Source: Nigrospora sphaerica
Taxonomy: Eukaryota; Ascomycota; Sordariomycetes; Amphisphaeriales; Apiosporaceae
Length of the DNA: 64,000 nt
Direction of reading: 5' to 3'
Assembly: GCA_018287875.1 (NCBI GenBank)
Contig: JAGVVL010000015.1
Span: 1,426,001-1,490,000 of the forward strand
The translations under genes were made by a program, and so were the position numbers. The notes beneath the pieces are model-generated. The model was not told where the DNA came from and ran no database searches. It saw only the letters and a program-made list of their open reading frames with translations. Positions 1 through 12,446 of this stretch are shown here, piece after piece (within the stretch, counting starts at the first letter, position 1; each line of letters starts with the position of its first letter).

Positions 1-2917
1 CTCTGCGCAGCCCCTTTTGGCCTGAATGACCCTGCGCGTGTCCACCTGGACCTCCAAGTCCTCCTCCCATGCGATCTTCTCGGCAACCCAGATAAAGATG
101 GCCCGCAGGCGCTGGACCTCACTTCGGTAGGGCCGACACACGTAGCTGGTGGCCAGGGTCACGGCTGTCGTCATCGGGGGGAGGCTGCCGATGAAGCGCG
201 AATTTTTGTCCACCTGGCTGAGGTTGATGATCTGGAAGTTCACGGGCTCGCGAACCGGCATTCCATCGCCATCTTCATCACCCTCCAGCGTCTCGAAGAA
301 CTCGTCGACGGGGTTGATAGCGGGGTAGTCCAGCATTTGGCATCGGTCGCGCCGTTCGTTTCGCTCATTTCTGCTCAGTGTGTTCGATCGATTCACGTCT
401 CGGCGTACCTGCACCCAGTCACCACCACTCACGAGAGCCATTTCTCTGGCAGCATCTCGCCCCAGGCTGACACTGCTGGTGCCAGCACCTCCTGCGACGG
501 CCGACACGACATTAGGGGCAGATCGTGCTGCGGGCGACGCCGTACTAGCCGCGTTGTGGCCAATGGTGCTACGGCCACTGGCAACACCCGTCTTGGTGGC
601 CTCGAGTATTCTCTTGATGAAGTTGGATTTTTTCGGCTTGGCTTCCGGTTGTACGAGGCCGCCCACCGCGGCGATGCCATTACCATCGTCCTGCTGCCCC
701 GTTTGCGCGTACGGGGCGGCCTGGGATGACGAGTGGCTGGCGTGGTAGGAAACGCCACTGAAAGGCGTCGTCGATCGGTCCAGTTCGTAGTCGTCGTTGC
801 GCTCGCCGCGGCGGAAGCCCAGCTCACTTCGCGCGCGTGCTCGGTTTTTGCGTGCCAAGTCGCCAGCGCTTGTCGCGCTCATGCCGCCGGCGGACGTGCC
901 GCTCATCAGACTCCGGTTCGTACTTTGGGTGGTGGCGCTGCTAGTTGTAGTAGTACTGCGGTTGCCCGAGGAAGCGTTGGTTGAGTTCGTCTTGGTCGTC
1001 GACGTGCGGTTGAGAAAAAGGCGCCCCCCGCCGTAGACCGACTTTTGCCTTCGAATTCCCGTGTCACTCTCGCCTGTCACGCTCAGGGCTGACTTGGGAC
1101 GCTCAATGTGCAATTGTTTCTTGGATGGCGGTGGCGGCGCCATTCCCGTGGCGTCCATGGCATTCATACTTGAACTGTGCTGATGCATTTTACGAATGCG
1201 GCTCTCCATCCTCTCGACGTAATTGCTTAGTTGTGGCGGTTCGGGCTCGTCTCCGTAGCCGCCGTGGTTTGTGTTCTCCTGCGAAGAGTTTCCACTGTAC
1301 GTTTCGTAGCCCTCGTCCTGGAGGACTACGCCCATAGAGGTCTGGGGCCTCACCTTATGATGTGGTTTCCGTCTGGAGCGATGGCGTACCATGTCGAAAG
1401 ACTCGGGCGACCAAGGGTCAAGGGGGGGCTCGGGGGAGTCTCTGCTGTGCTGCGGTTGCATTCCTAGCGCGTCCAGCTGCTCAATAACGCCATCCATGGC
1501 TTCTCGCAAAGGGGATGGTGTGAAACCATCGCCACCCGGTGATGGCGGAACGGGTGAGGGGCCTCTTGGGGTCACTGGCCTGGGGTTGCGAGAGGCGTTG
1601 GAGCCGCCGCCTCGGGTCAGAACGGCGTTTCGGTGCGGCGGCGGCGGCGGTGGCGGCGATTCGGCTTGTGAGAGTTCAGCACCGGGTCGGTACGGAATGA
1701 AACTGGAGGGGGTCGGCGAAGGTGCTCTCGAGGACTGGTGTACGGGGGACGGCACTGGAGACGGCGCCTTGGTACCAAAATACGACATTTGCAGTGGAGA
1801 GGGCTGCCTTAAGTCCCAAGAGTCCTGCCGAATATGCATCGGTGCCGGCGACGGTTCTCTGGTATCCCAAGGCCCCGTCCGATGGGCAAGAGGCGCGGGC
1901 GAAGCCAGCCTGGCGTCCCAAGACCCCTGGTGGTTTAAAGGCGGCGTGGGCGATGGTGCCCTCGTGTCCCAGGACCCGTTGCGACTTGTGAGCGGAGCAG
2001 GGGAAGCCAATCGTCGATCCCAGGAGCCCTGATGGCTCAGGGGCGGTACTGGTGAGTGTGCCCTGGCCGTTCTCGAACCCCATGACCCCTGATCCTGCGG
2101 CGGCGGTACAGGCGAGTATGCCCTGGCTGTCCTCGAACCCCATGACCCCTGATCCTGCGGCGGCGGTACGGGCGATGGCGCCCTTGCCGCCCTCTGGGCC
2201 CTCGTTTCCCATGATCCGTTACGGTTTACAGGGGGCGCAGGGTTGGTTATCCTCGCATCCCACGAGCCAAAGCGCTGCGTTAGAGGGGGGATAGGCGAGG
2301 GCTGCCTTGCCGTCCTCGCGTCCCAGGACTCGGGGCGGCGCGAGCTCGGGGCGGGAGAGGGGCCGCGGTGCATGTAGGTCCGGGTTTCCGTAGGTGCACG
2401 CTGGGCCCTCTGAGACTGGTGATTAGAGTTCTGGCGCGTGGGCATGTCCCGTATGACCTCGGGCTGCTTGGCGGTGGTGTAATGGGGAGCCTTGGCGTAG
2501 GCCTCAAAGGGCTTGCGAAAGGGCTTCGACTTTTTCTTCTGCAGAGGCGTGCCAACCGGACTCGGGGTGCTGCTCGCCGGCAGCGGGCTTGTCGATCGGC
2601 TAACGGGGCGGAAGTGGTCGGGCAGGACCTCGACAAAATTGGAGGGGAAGACGCCGACAGTTTTGTTGCGGCGCAACCTGCCCATCCACCATGACCCGTC
2701 GCCGGCGTTGAGGCATTCTATCAGGTCGCCCTCGACGAAGCCGAGATCTCGCGGAGACTGCAAGATGGTCAGTCAGGCTGGCTGGCTGGCTGGCTGGCTC
2801 GCTCGCTCGCTCGCTCCGGCTGGCCGGGGACGGGATGCATACCTCTCCTCCCCATGAGTAGACGGCTCTGCACCAGCACGGAAACCGCGTGGGAAGCGCG
2901 GGTGGTGCCGGTACCAT
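1..2917 (-). CDS. cyk3: Cytokinesis protein 3 (Cyk3): SH3 plus transglutaminase-like domain, C-terminus cut by window edge
   Basis: Cyk3 family proteins act at the actomyosin ring and promote primary septum formation. Exon 1 (2917-2843) encodes 25 residues. A phase-0 intron (2842-2758, GTATGC donor, TGCAG acceptor) joins it to one open exon that runs from 2757 to base 1 without a stop, giving 944 visible residues. The join rebuilds an SH3 domain at about residues 15-72: AVYSWGGE at the end of exon 1, then DLGFVEGDLIECL, GSWWMGRL and GVFPSNFVEVLP. Residues about 165-365 form a proline-rich tandem repeat. The last residues (from about 833) are the start of the transglutaminase-like module: LATSYVCRPY, QRLRAIFIWVAEKIAWEEDL and DTRRVIQAKRGC, as in filamentous-fungal Cyk3. 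In known members this module lacks transglutaminase activity; the part that would show this is outside the window. The start at 2917 has a good context (GCCATGG). The middle is low-complexity and probably disordered. Confidence 0.92.
1741..2340 (-). repeat. In-frame 60-bp tandem repeat encoding 20-residue SPxP units (within cyk3)
   Basis: About ten consecutive 60-bp units are exactly in phase with the reading frame. Read on the minus strand, the unit is roughly G-S-W-D-x-R-x-A-x-x-P-S-P-x-P-P. Two units (2041-2160) are nearly identical at DNA level; outer units are more diverged but keep the Trp-Asp and the Ser/Ala-Pro-x-Pro core. Confidence 0.9.
2772..2816. repeat. Tetranucleotide microsatellite inside cyk3 intron 1
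   Basis: On the plus strand the run reads (GGCT)n followed by (CGCT)n. It fills about half of the 85-bp intron between the two halves of the SH3 coding sequence. Confidence 0.85.
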
Positions 2918-5900
2918 GGCGCGGCGATATCGACAACTCCGTCGTCTGCTGTACGCCGGCAAGGGCGCGCGTCTCCTGGGAGGTTATCGTGACGGTCGGT
3001 CCGGGGATTGTGGAAATCTATTCCAGCACCGGGAGGAGCCAGGAGGTGGACGTTGCAGCGCGGCGCAATGCAGTGCAGCTGGGAGTGTGTAAGTCGGAAG
3101 GCTGGTATTGTGGGCATGCACCCATACCCAAAGGCGGTGAGAGGGGGGTGGGTATGGAGCTAATGGCGTAAGTACCGGCCAAATCTAGGGCGGGCGGATC
3201 GTCAGCAAGTTGGGGTAGCTAAGGTACATGGAGGCCTACCGTACCTGCTACCTATCCCGTGTGCGTGTTGCCAATGTGTTTTGTATGGCCTTAGCGGTTT
3301 GGTACCTGTCAAGCCCGCCTGCATGTGCGAGCAAAGAACGGGGTTGGTGTGGTGGTTGATGGTGGTGGTGATGGTACATGCCAGTGGAGGACGGGAGGTC
3401 AAGGGTATGGGTGATGGATCTAAGTATGGCATGTACCTAGCTATGTATGGGTATTCAGGGACACCGGGATGGAACGCAAAGTCGAGAATGGCATCGGAAG
3501 ATTTCCAAGATCAGGGCATGGGACTGGCGACTGAGGTACCTGCCTATAGTACGTCTACATACCTTGGTACATCTGTACATAGTAGCGGAGGGAGGTGTTT
3601 GACAGACAGACCGGCTCGGAGCGGCAGCGCAGGCGCACATAGTCAGAGACATACAGTTGCGAGCTGAGGTCAGCCGCCGAGAGGAGGATGGAGCCGTTCG
3701 CATCCCGCCAAAACAGCCCTGAAGAGGGGGGGCGGGGAGGGGGACGCTCTTCGCGGACCAGATGTTGCCATGGATACCGGGGTCCCATGGCCGACTGCTG
3801 CTGCTTTCTCATCGCTAGTCGTCTCTCGGTCTGTCTATGTGTCTCACTGGACCTGTACTTCCCTGCCATCGATCAAGCGACCTTCCTCACCAACCAACCG
3901 TTTTCCTCACCCGGCATCGAGGTTCCCGAACGGGCTTCAGCGAGCGGCTCCAGTCAAGCTACCTACCTCTTGCTGGGTATCTACCTACCTAGGTAGTTGC
4001 AGCCTGGTAATCAATCCGCTAGTCGGCCATCCATGGTAGCCAGCCCCAAAAGGAGGCCTGCAGGGTAGCCGAGTCCATGGGCAGACCTGATCTTTGATGG
4101 CGTTCTGCCGGACTGCCATGACGGTGCATCGATCGTATCGTCATTCTCCCCACCGACGACCTGGCAGGCTGGGGCGGTACCAAGTTCGTCGGCAAAAAGA
4201 CAGAGGTAGCGTAGTAACCGTAGTGATGTTTGAATGGAGTGCCGGTCTCCATGGCGTCTCCCTTCCGCCCCGCGGCCGCAACGGGCTATTTCGTTTCAGG
4301 CCAGTAGGTGCATTAGGGCATTGCGATCGAATGTATCATGGCCGTCTCTCCACCCCTGAGGGTGCGGAAGAGGCTGGTGGACTGGAGGATGCGATGGAGA
4401 GACAAGTGGGAGAAAAATGTTTTCCTCGCAGGGAACCCCGTGGCTTCAAACAGAGTTTTTCCTTTTCTCGTTACTCGCTATCGGAAATTTCCCCTAATCT
4501 TGCCAGGTTCCTTTGGCAGGGCGGCTCGAGGCTAGCTGGTGCCGGCAAGCCCGACTGCTTGCTGCCAGGCCCCGTGCCTGTCGTCGACCGCGTCCCATGT
4601 CACCAATTCCATGTCGCCGATTCCCGTACACAACCTGGCTTCGATCGTGCGGATAGCGCTGGATAATGGGAGGGGAGGGGGGGAGGGCGCACGGTGTCCC
4701 TCTGCCCTGTTCTGCAGAGCCAGATTGCCCTATCCAGTCGCGGTATTATCGTGTCCCCATGCACATAACAAACGCCGTCGACCAGAGCGGACCCCTGCGT
4801 ATGGGATGACACCCAGCCCGCCAAGCAACGCCCGTCCGGGATGCCGTTTGTACAACTCTGTACACACTCGCAGAGGCCTGTAGCGCTGAACGCCCCGTCT
4901 AACGTACGACAGACTTTGAGGTTGGGCTTATATGGAACTAGCTACTTAGTAGTGGTGTGCGCTGGCACTCTGGCAGGCTGGCCGCTGGGGGCTGGGAACG
5001 AACCGTTGGCGGCTGCGACTAGCCTAGAGAGCGATAGCCCGTGCGGTACTGGGAACTGTAATGGTAATGGAAACGTGCGCGTGGTGCCAAAGCGACGGCC
5101 ACGATGCAGCAGCGGCCGGCGGCCGAGGCTCCAGCCGCCGGGCCACAAACAGGGTGGCGGGTATGCCGTTTATCTTGACGAGGGCCGCCCACAAGTCTTC
5201 CCGTCATCATGTCCTCTCTTTTCCCTCCCTCCCCCCCTTTCATGCCCTGATTCCCCTCTGCGCTACCATGTATGCTGCCAGTCCCCGCCTCTTGTCCCGG
5301 TGCGTGCCGGAGCCGGACCATCGCATCGGGCTCGGCTGCCCCCCCAAGTAGGTAGGCAATCCCGGCACGAGGAGCCACCGTGAGGCTTGCCAACGCTGGG
5401 AAGGGCTATTTCTGATTTAATTGCCCTTCCCGCCCCCATACATTCATCCCACCTAGCCTCGCGGATGCGTCATAGCAGGGCACATGGCAGGGCCGGTGCC
5501 CGTCGCTAAATTGCCCTCCCTGGGCCTGACCTCGCTCAAGGCGGCCTGGACCTTGTTGTTCCCCATCTATTCTGCTTCCCAATCGCAGCGGCCCAGCTCT
5601 CCAGGGTTGCCATCCAGCTTTGGGTAGCGGTTGTTGGCCGCATGGCCCGTGCTTTCCTTAGCACCCGGGCCCCGGCGCTCTTACGAGTGGTAGAAGAAAG
5701 TACACCCATACAATGTACTACTTAGTGCGCATGTATCTCGCTTTTTAATGCCCGTCGTCCAGTCCGTCCATCGTAATGCTATACTCCCGCCGCGCCTCCG
5801 TTGTACGCGACCACTTCCCACGCGCGCGCTGCTGCTCCTGACGCCCCTGTTGTCGCCCTGGCCGTGTGCGAGCGGTGACGGTTTGACTGCGACCCACGAG

Positions 5901-6040
5901 CCTGCCGTGGTCCTTGCGCACGCGCGTCTACGCCAACTCGTTTTTATTGCCTGGCCTGCCCTCTCCTCCGCCCGCGCTTTGCGCCTCCAGGCTCGTATTG
6001 TTCGTGCGATAAGGGGTGCGACACCCTGGGGTTTTTCAAC
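2918..6040. other. 3.1-kb divergent intergenic region between cyk3 and the GCK-III kinase
   Basis: No ORF here looks like a conserved protein. It holds the two promoters, many TACCTA/GGTAC motifs (dense at 3220-3600 and 3955-3995), and pyrimidine-rich segments at 5190-5260 and 5770-5960. The second may be the leader of the kinase gene. Confidence 0.6.
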
Positions 6041-8190
6041 ATGACGGACGAGGCTCTTGCTGGCCAATACCAGGTCCTCGAGGAGCTTGGCCGTACGCAT
6101 CCTCCCCCGCTGCCTCGGCTTCTTTGGCCTTTGCGACTAACACTTTCGATGGTGCAGGGGGCAGTTTTGGAGTCGTCTACAAGGGCATCGAGAAGGCCAC
6201 GGGCGAGATAGTCGCCATCAAGCATGTAAGTCGCCGCGCGCAAACAGGTCGGCCGGGAGAGGACCGCCACGGCTAACCGCATCCCTATCGGCAGATCGAT
6301 CTCGAGTCGACCGACGATGATATCCAGGACATCCAGGCCGAGATCTCGGTCCTCAGTACTTGTGCGAGCTCCCATGTCACCCAGTACAAAGCCAGCTTCC
6401 TCCGGGGCAGCAAGCTCTGGATCGTGATGGAATACTTGGGGGGTGGATCGTGTCTAGATTTGGTAAATCAGAATCCGCCCGTTCGACCCCCGGCAAACGA
6501 CTTGGCGAGCTAACAAGACGAAACCACGCAGCTCAAACCCGAACCGTCCGTATTCGATGAATCTCACATTGCCATCATTTGTCGCGAGCTCCTCGCAGGT
6601 CTCGAGTACCTCCACGCCGAGGGCAAGATCCACCGAGACATCAAGGCCGCTAATGTTCTCCTGTCCGAGACGGGCAAGGTCAAGCTGGCCGACTTCGGCG
6701 TCGCCGCCCAGTTGACCAACATCAAGTCGCAACGGAACACGTTCGTCGGAACGCCTTTCTGGATGGCCCCCGAGGTCATCCAACAGGCCGGGTACGACTA
6801 CAAAGCCGACCTATGGTCGCTGGGCATAACGGCCATCGAGATGGCCGTGGGCGAGCCGCCCCATGCGAATCTGCATCCGATGAAGGCCCTTTTTCAGATC
6901 CCCAAGAGTGCCGCGCCACGACTAGAGGGCAACTTCTCGAGGGATTTCAAAGACTTCGTCGGCCAGTGCCTCATGAAGGACCCCGAGCGCCGGCCGACGG
7001 CAAAAGACCTCTTGAGACACCGCTTCGTCAAGTACGCCGGAAAGGTGGAGGCACTGCAAGAGTTGATTGAGCGGCGGCGCAACTACGACGCGACCAAATC
7101 CAAGAAAAAGGGCCGGTCGTTCTACCAGGAGACGCTCCGCACCATGGCGCCCCGGGACGACAAGGACGAGTGGGTGTTTGACACGGTCAGGTCGGCGGCC
7201 CCCAAGAAGGCGCCGGCCAAGTCCCGCAAGCCGTCGTCGATATTCGCGGCCGAGGACGCGCTGCGCAGGATGGAACTCCAGGACGACCCTCTGCAGCCGT
7301 CGCCGCCAGCGCCGATGACGGTCCGCAAGTCGACAGTCCGCAAGTCATCTCAGGCGCAAATGTCGGGCACTGGGTCAGTGCGTGGTCCACCGCCTGCGCC
7401 AGCACTCCGCCGGCCTCTGCAGCCAGACCTATCGTTCGGGAATGCCGGCTCCCCGCAGCGGTTGTTCAAAAGGGTGCCCTCGGAGAGCTCCACGTCCAAC
7501 TCGGGGCAATCGAGCCAGTCGAGCCAGTCGAGCCAGTTCTCGTGGCCCTCCTCCAGCGACGTGTTCGCCAACGAGAACAGCCCCCAACAGGCGGTCGAGG
7601 CCACGAGCAAGGAGGCCCTGCTAGGCCGTCGCCTCTACTCCAAGGCGGTGGATCCGGCGCTAGCCGAGATCCATGCCCAGTCGTCCAGCTTCGCCAAGCG
7701 GGAGGCTCTGGCTCGTCTGTCGGACGCGTTCGCCGCACTCGATGCCGTTGATCCTGAGGGCGCGCACCACCTGATGCAGACCCTTGTGGGCAACATGGGG
7801 CAGGACAGCAAGCTGTCCAATGCCTACCTGCGCCCCTCCGCCTCCACCCCGACCAAGTCGGTGGAGTCTGGGACGCCGTTGGGAACGGTCATTATTAAAA
7901 GCACGCCCACCCACCAGAACCCGACTCCCGCCAAGCTCGTCATGGCGTCCGGAAACCCACACCTGGAAAGTCACCGCCGGCGAAGGGGGGACAATCTGTC
8001 AATAGACTCGACGGGAAGTCCCCGGCGGGTCTCGGACAAGGAGAGGGCCCACGACAGGGAAAAAGCTGCCCTCGCAGCTAAGTACCCCGGCCAAGAGGCC
8101 CAGCCCGGCATGGAGCACTGCAAGCAGCTTTCCGAGGTCCTCTACAGCCGCTGGTCGGACGGGCTTCGTATGCGGTGGTCCGGTCTCTAG
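6041..8190 (+). CDS. GCK-III / STE20-family Ser/Thr protein kinase (Sid1/Mst1-like)
   Basis: Exons 6041-6092, 6158-6225, 6295-6462 and 6532-8190 give 648 residues. Introns are 63-69 bp with clear CTAAC branch points. The kinase domain spans about residues 10-260: glycine loop [11 protein letters not shown] (18-27), catalytic Lys39 in [14 protein letters not shown] with Asp132, ADFG with Asp150, and the STE20-class activation segment [11 protein letters not shown] Ser/Pro-rich linker follows with a (SSQ)n patch, then a conserved C-terminal segment ([16 protein letters not shown], and [13 protein letters not shown] near the end). The sequence fits the GCK-III branch: Sid1 of the fission yeast septation network, and the SID-1 and MST-1 kinases of Neurospora. 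I cannot choose between the paralogues without an alignment. It would phosphorylate downstream NDR-kinase-pathway targets in septation or polar growth. Confidence 0.93.
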
Positions 8191-9854
8191 CGGCGGCCGC
8201 CCAAGCGTCGGCAGGGCCGCCAGGGGCAAGAAAGCAGCCGTCACCGCACGACGGTCCGCATGCCCCTCGTCCAACCGACCAAGTAAGCCCTCGTGTGCTG
8301 GGGTGATGGTTGTGTGTACTACCTAATACGTGAAAGGAGAGGGGATTCAAAGAGTTCTGGACGCGGTGGACTCGGCGTCACTCTAGTACGAGGACCGGTC
8401 CGTGGGGGGTGCAGTGGGGGCAGGCAGAAGGAAGCGGAGTTGCCACCTCGCACGGGACTGGCTCTCTTGGACCGGTGCTTGTCTCCGGGGCCGCGCTGTC
8501 CGTCCTCTTGGGTACTCTTCTGAGTTTCCTTTTTCTTTTGACGTGGCCGCGTTTCTATTGCATTGCGATGGTGTTTCTGTGACTTTTTTGTTTTTGTTTT
8601 TTTGCAGCGGCATTGGCGAACGAAGGGAACATGGCTTGGTTTCTTTTGGGGGGACTTGCGATACACCAACTTCAACTCGCTGGTCTTGTATAGACAGGTA
8701 TGCAGATGGAATACAACACTAGCTTGGTCCTCCATTCTTGCCCCACGAGGCTTTTGTGCGGGGGTGGGTAAACTGCTAGGGCCGTGGCAGTTGGTCTTTC
8801 CTGGGGAAGGACAGCAATTGAGGCAAATGAGCAAGTGCCCGGCCTTCCTTTTGCAGCCTTGCCTGCTCATGACCGCGGCTTGCTCGCGTGGATTCCACTC
8901 TACCTCTCAGACCAGTAGCTCCGGGAGGGGTTTGCCACTGCAAGAGACGGCGGGCCATGGGGACCAAGATGACGGATCCCTTCACCGAAGGCAAGCCTCG
9001 GCGCGCTATATACGGGTGCTGCAGTCCCGGCGCCTCCGGGTCGCTCTCACGGACTCTGCGAGACGCACGCCGGTGCAAAACCAACCGCCCGAGACCGAAG
9101 TTTATGAACATCCTGTTCATGGACCCGGGGGCCAAGGGCGTCGCCGAACAAGCCGCCGTCGACCGGTAATGGGCCGTCGTGCCGGCTGCTCGCGGCGCGG
9201 CTTTTGCGCTGGAAGCCCGCACGCCCACCCCTGTGGGTTCCACTCCTCTCTGTGTCTCGGGCCGCGAGAACCTTTGCCCTCCTCCTCTTCGAGGACATGG
9301 GCCAGGGCCCCGTGCCCCTGGAACTTCCCCCGGGTCGACACGCCGCGGGACCCTTGCGCTGGCACGGCCCGAGGACCGCTCCCGCGCCATGAGGCGGCGT
9401 CCCCCGACCTGCCTACAGGTGCTACGCTGCCCCCCCATGCAGGACAGCGACGCCGATATGGGCTTGGGCGTGCATTCGGACTCTACTCTACCGTATTCAC
9501 ACCACTGCGGCAAGAGGGGCGACGACGCCCACACTCGAGGTGCTTAATCCCGCCACAGCGGCGTGGGTGCCGGTGGCATTTGGATATCCCTTTCCCACGC
9601 ATGCGGGTGGCCCAGCAGACTGGGGTCGCGGTGCGGGTGTAGACGAGTGAGGAGGGAACGCGCTTTTGGTCTTTTTGGGATTTTTTTTTTGGTGGATGTT
9701 GTCTCCTCTCTCGAAATTGTTTTCCTTAGGGGTGAGACGGTACAGAGCCCGGCGGGCCTGGGGCCCTGTTCTATTCTCCTTTCTCGGATTTCTTGCCACA
9801 CACTGCCCATTCCTCCATTTCCCCATCGGTCGGGGGAAAGCGCAGCCCGTTTCT
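8191..9854. other. Convergent intergenic region
   Basis: This lies between the 3' ends of the kinase and GT8 genes. It contains T-rich runs (8520-8605, 9665-9700) typical of fungal 3' untranslated regions. The long open frame across 8563-9642 begins at TTG, has no recognisable family and is not called. Confidence 0.6.
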
Positions 9855-11343
9855 TCAGGGCTCCGCAGCCTCCGAAGTGCCGCATCCGGCGTCTCCTCCC
9901 TGCCGCAGCGCCGCCTCGGCCCGCCGCCACGCGCTCCACCACTTGCCCACCATCTCGGCGTAGATTTGCCCGTACGCCGATCCGTCCGTGTCGATGCGGC
10001 CATCGGCAAAGTGCCACGGCTTGTCCTTGCCGATAAAGTGCAGGACCTTGACCTCGTCCTGGTACCGACGCACCGCCGGCGCGTACATGCGGTAGCTTTT
10101 GGCAAGGGAAAGGGGGTCGCGTCGTCCGTCAGCCGCCGATTCCCAAGATGGGGGGGAACAAGATTGGACAAAAAGGGGGGAAGAGAACATGGGGGGAAGT
10201 GACCGGTTCTACTTACACGCGGTGCATCTCCATGTTGTACGTAAAGCTCAGCCGGAACCAGTCGCGGTCGATGGCGGACGCCGCCGCCGTCGTCATCGCC
10301 GTCATGGTCATCCCTTCGGACAGGTCGACACCGCTGTCGCTCCGGCGGTCCTTGACGGCGGGGCTCGGCCGCAGCCGGGTCTCCTCTTCCTCGTCCTCAT
10401 CCTCCACGGACCGCTTTTCGTCGTCGACGGTGGCGGCAGCGGTGATGATGGGCGAAGGGGACCCAAGGAGAGCGCGACGAGACGCGTGGCCGCGTGTGCC
10501 GTCGCCGAAGAAGGAGTTGAGCAGACCCTGGTCGCCGCCGTCAAACGAGGGTTCGGTCGCCGCCCGCGCCGCCAGCTCGGCGAACAGCGCCGCCGACGGC
10601 CGTAGCACCAGGACGCCGCTATTGAAGCAGTCGGGGAACCCAAGTTCGGGCGAAGCCGCCAGCCCGATGGAGGCGTCGAGCTCAAAGAGATGGTCTGGTG
10701 ATCAAAAACCTTGGTCAGGACTGGCGGAACCGGCTGGGTGGGCCTCCCCCAAGGCCCCTGGATAACAAAGAGGAGCGCAGGCTCAAGACTCTTTTTGCTT
10801 TGTATCCCCACCACCGACGGCGGACACGGGAAGAAACAAAGGGAGGGGAGCTTTCACGTACCCAAGTTGGCGAGGACGAGCGTGTCGGCGTCGAGGTAGA
10901 CGACGCGGTCGTACTGGGTCAGGTCCCAGAGGCGCAGCTTGGTCAGCGTCGCGTGGAGGTCGGGCCGGCCGATGAGGGTCAGGTTGGCGGTCGAGATGCC
11001 GCGGATGGTGGCGACAGCGACGACGGACGTGTAGAAGAGGGTCAGCCGAGACCGCGCCGACGCACTGACCTCGTCCGTGACGAGCACCAGCAGCGCCTTG
11101 GTCGTCCCGTTGTCCCGGAGGGACTGGGCCAGAGCCAGCGCCGCTGCTCTCCGCTTTCAGCCTACGGGGACGGTCGAAGGGGAGGGTGGAGGGGGAAAGG
11201 GGAAAAGCAAAGGATAAGTAAACCGACCTGACAGGTAGTCGTCGTTCGTGAGAAGCTGGGGAGCGCATGGGTCAGCCCAGTCCTTCCTCCTCCCCCCCTT
11301 GGGCCGGCGAAGGCGAGCGGACATCATACCGTACAATACGCAT
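9855..11343 (-). CDS. GT8 glycosyltransferase, glycogenin-like
   Basis: Proposed exons are 11343-11335, 11255-11228, 11143-10862, 10694-10217 and 10095-9855, giving 345 residues. The family features are LLTNDDYL, LALAQSLRDNGTTKALLVLV, the metal-binding DxD motif in YDRVVYLDADTLVL, NLDHLFELDASIG, FNSGVLVLRPS, FDGGDQGLLNSFF, and HFIGKDKPWH near the C-terminus. This order matches glycogenins and related GT8 enzymes, which use UDP-glucose with Mn2+ to prime glycogen by self-glucosylation. About 73 acidic and Ser/Thr-rich residues (DNA 10488-10270) interrupt the catalytic domain between DQGLLNSFF and RLSFTYN. The protein is short for a fungal glycogenin and lacks the long C-terminal extension. Exons 2-5 are well supported. 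The three-codon first exon is the least certain part and an alternative upstream start is possible. Confidence 0.82.
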
Positions 11344-12446
11344 GACGAGCAGGCGCCTGCATCGTGTGAATCATGATTCTACCGAACTACCTGCCGTAAT
11401 TTTAGAGAAGCGCCGGTTTGGGTGCTGGGGGCATGGCAGTGAGCGATGGTGAAATGCGTGGCACTCACCTCGCGGGCTGGCTGTTGACTTATACCTACCT
11501 CGCAACCCAGGTATCAACCATCCATACGGTCCCAACCATCGAACGGCCCAATGAAGACTCGTCCTACGCGGCTGAGGCGATTGACATGCCGCCGGTATCC
11601 CGGTAGGCATCGTCACAAATGTGAAATCTGTGTTTGCTGCTAGCTTCGTCGCCCGGGGGAGCTGCTGCGCCCATACGTGCCACCCCTTCCTCGTGCACAC
11701 GACGCCTCGCTTGAGTGGTCCGGAGAAATCAGCAAGGAAAGAAAACCGGCACCCCTAGAGCCCTACGGTGCAGTACCGCCTAGGAACGATAAGCCGTTGT
11801 TCTCTCTTTTTTTCTCTTTTTTTCCTGGTCCCGTTGCTGCGCCCACGGTGAGCGGCACAGTCACCCCCCCTCCTCCCGCGGTGCCGCAGAGAAGCAGGCG
11901 ATTGTCAAGCGGGCCAGTCTGGATCGAGCTAGAAAGGAGAAAGGCGGCCAATGGGCAGTGGTGTCCTGGCCCGGACATAAGCCCGAGTCCTTCCAACTTC
12001 GGATGGGGCAGGGCTGAACAGAGCAGAGCAAGAGCGAGCAGGGTCGTTTACACTTAATTTAACTTTGACGAGGCAACTCCCGTCGGTGGCCGTCGCTGCC
12101 CTCGAAACCTGGCCTCTGTTTCCAGACTCGGACGCTTCGGCCTTGGCTTTTATACAACCCACGTGGGATAAAGAGTTAAACGGGTAACGGGTATTTTCAG
12201 CGCTTGCGCCGAAAGCCGAGGGGTTTCTTCGAGCACGTCGTATTCGGCCGGTTGCGGCTGTGACGCACACACGGCACGGCACACGCACACATGCACACAC
12301 AGAGAAAGAGACGAAGCACCCGGGGTCCTCCGCCCGGCTGTAAATAGATATACCAGTAAAGCCGAGGTCCGGAAGTCCGATCCATCGTGATGATGGGTGC
12401 GGCATCAAGACTAGTCAGCGCCAAGTCCACGGTAGCCAAGCTTTGG
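11344..12446. other. Intergenic region between GT8 and GH78 genes
   Basis: This holds the GT8 promoter side and the GH78 3' side. A CA-rich patch lies at 12260-12305 and a T-rich run at 11800-11825. No gene is visible. Confidence 0.6.

Noticed and set aside
8563..9642. Long open frame on the plus strand (about 359 codons)
   Set aside because: It begins at TTG, its start is T-rich 3'-region sequence, and its composition (Arg, Pro, Ser, Gly) is what GC-rich non-coding DNA yields. No motif was recognised.
10099..10765. Open plus-strand frames opposite the GT8 gene
   Set aside because: They are antisense shadows of exon 4; the minus-strand frame carries the conserved GT8 motifs.
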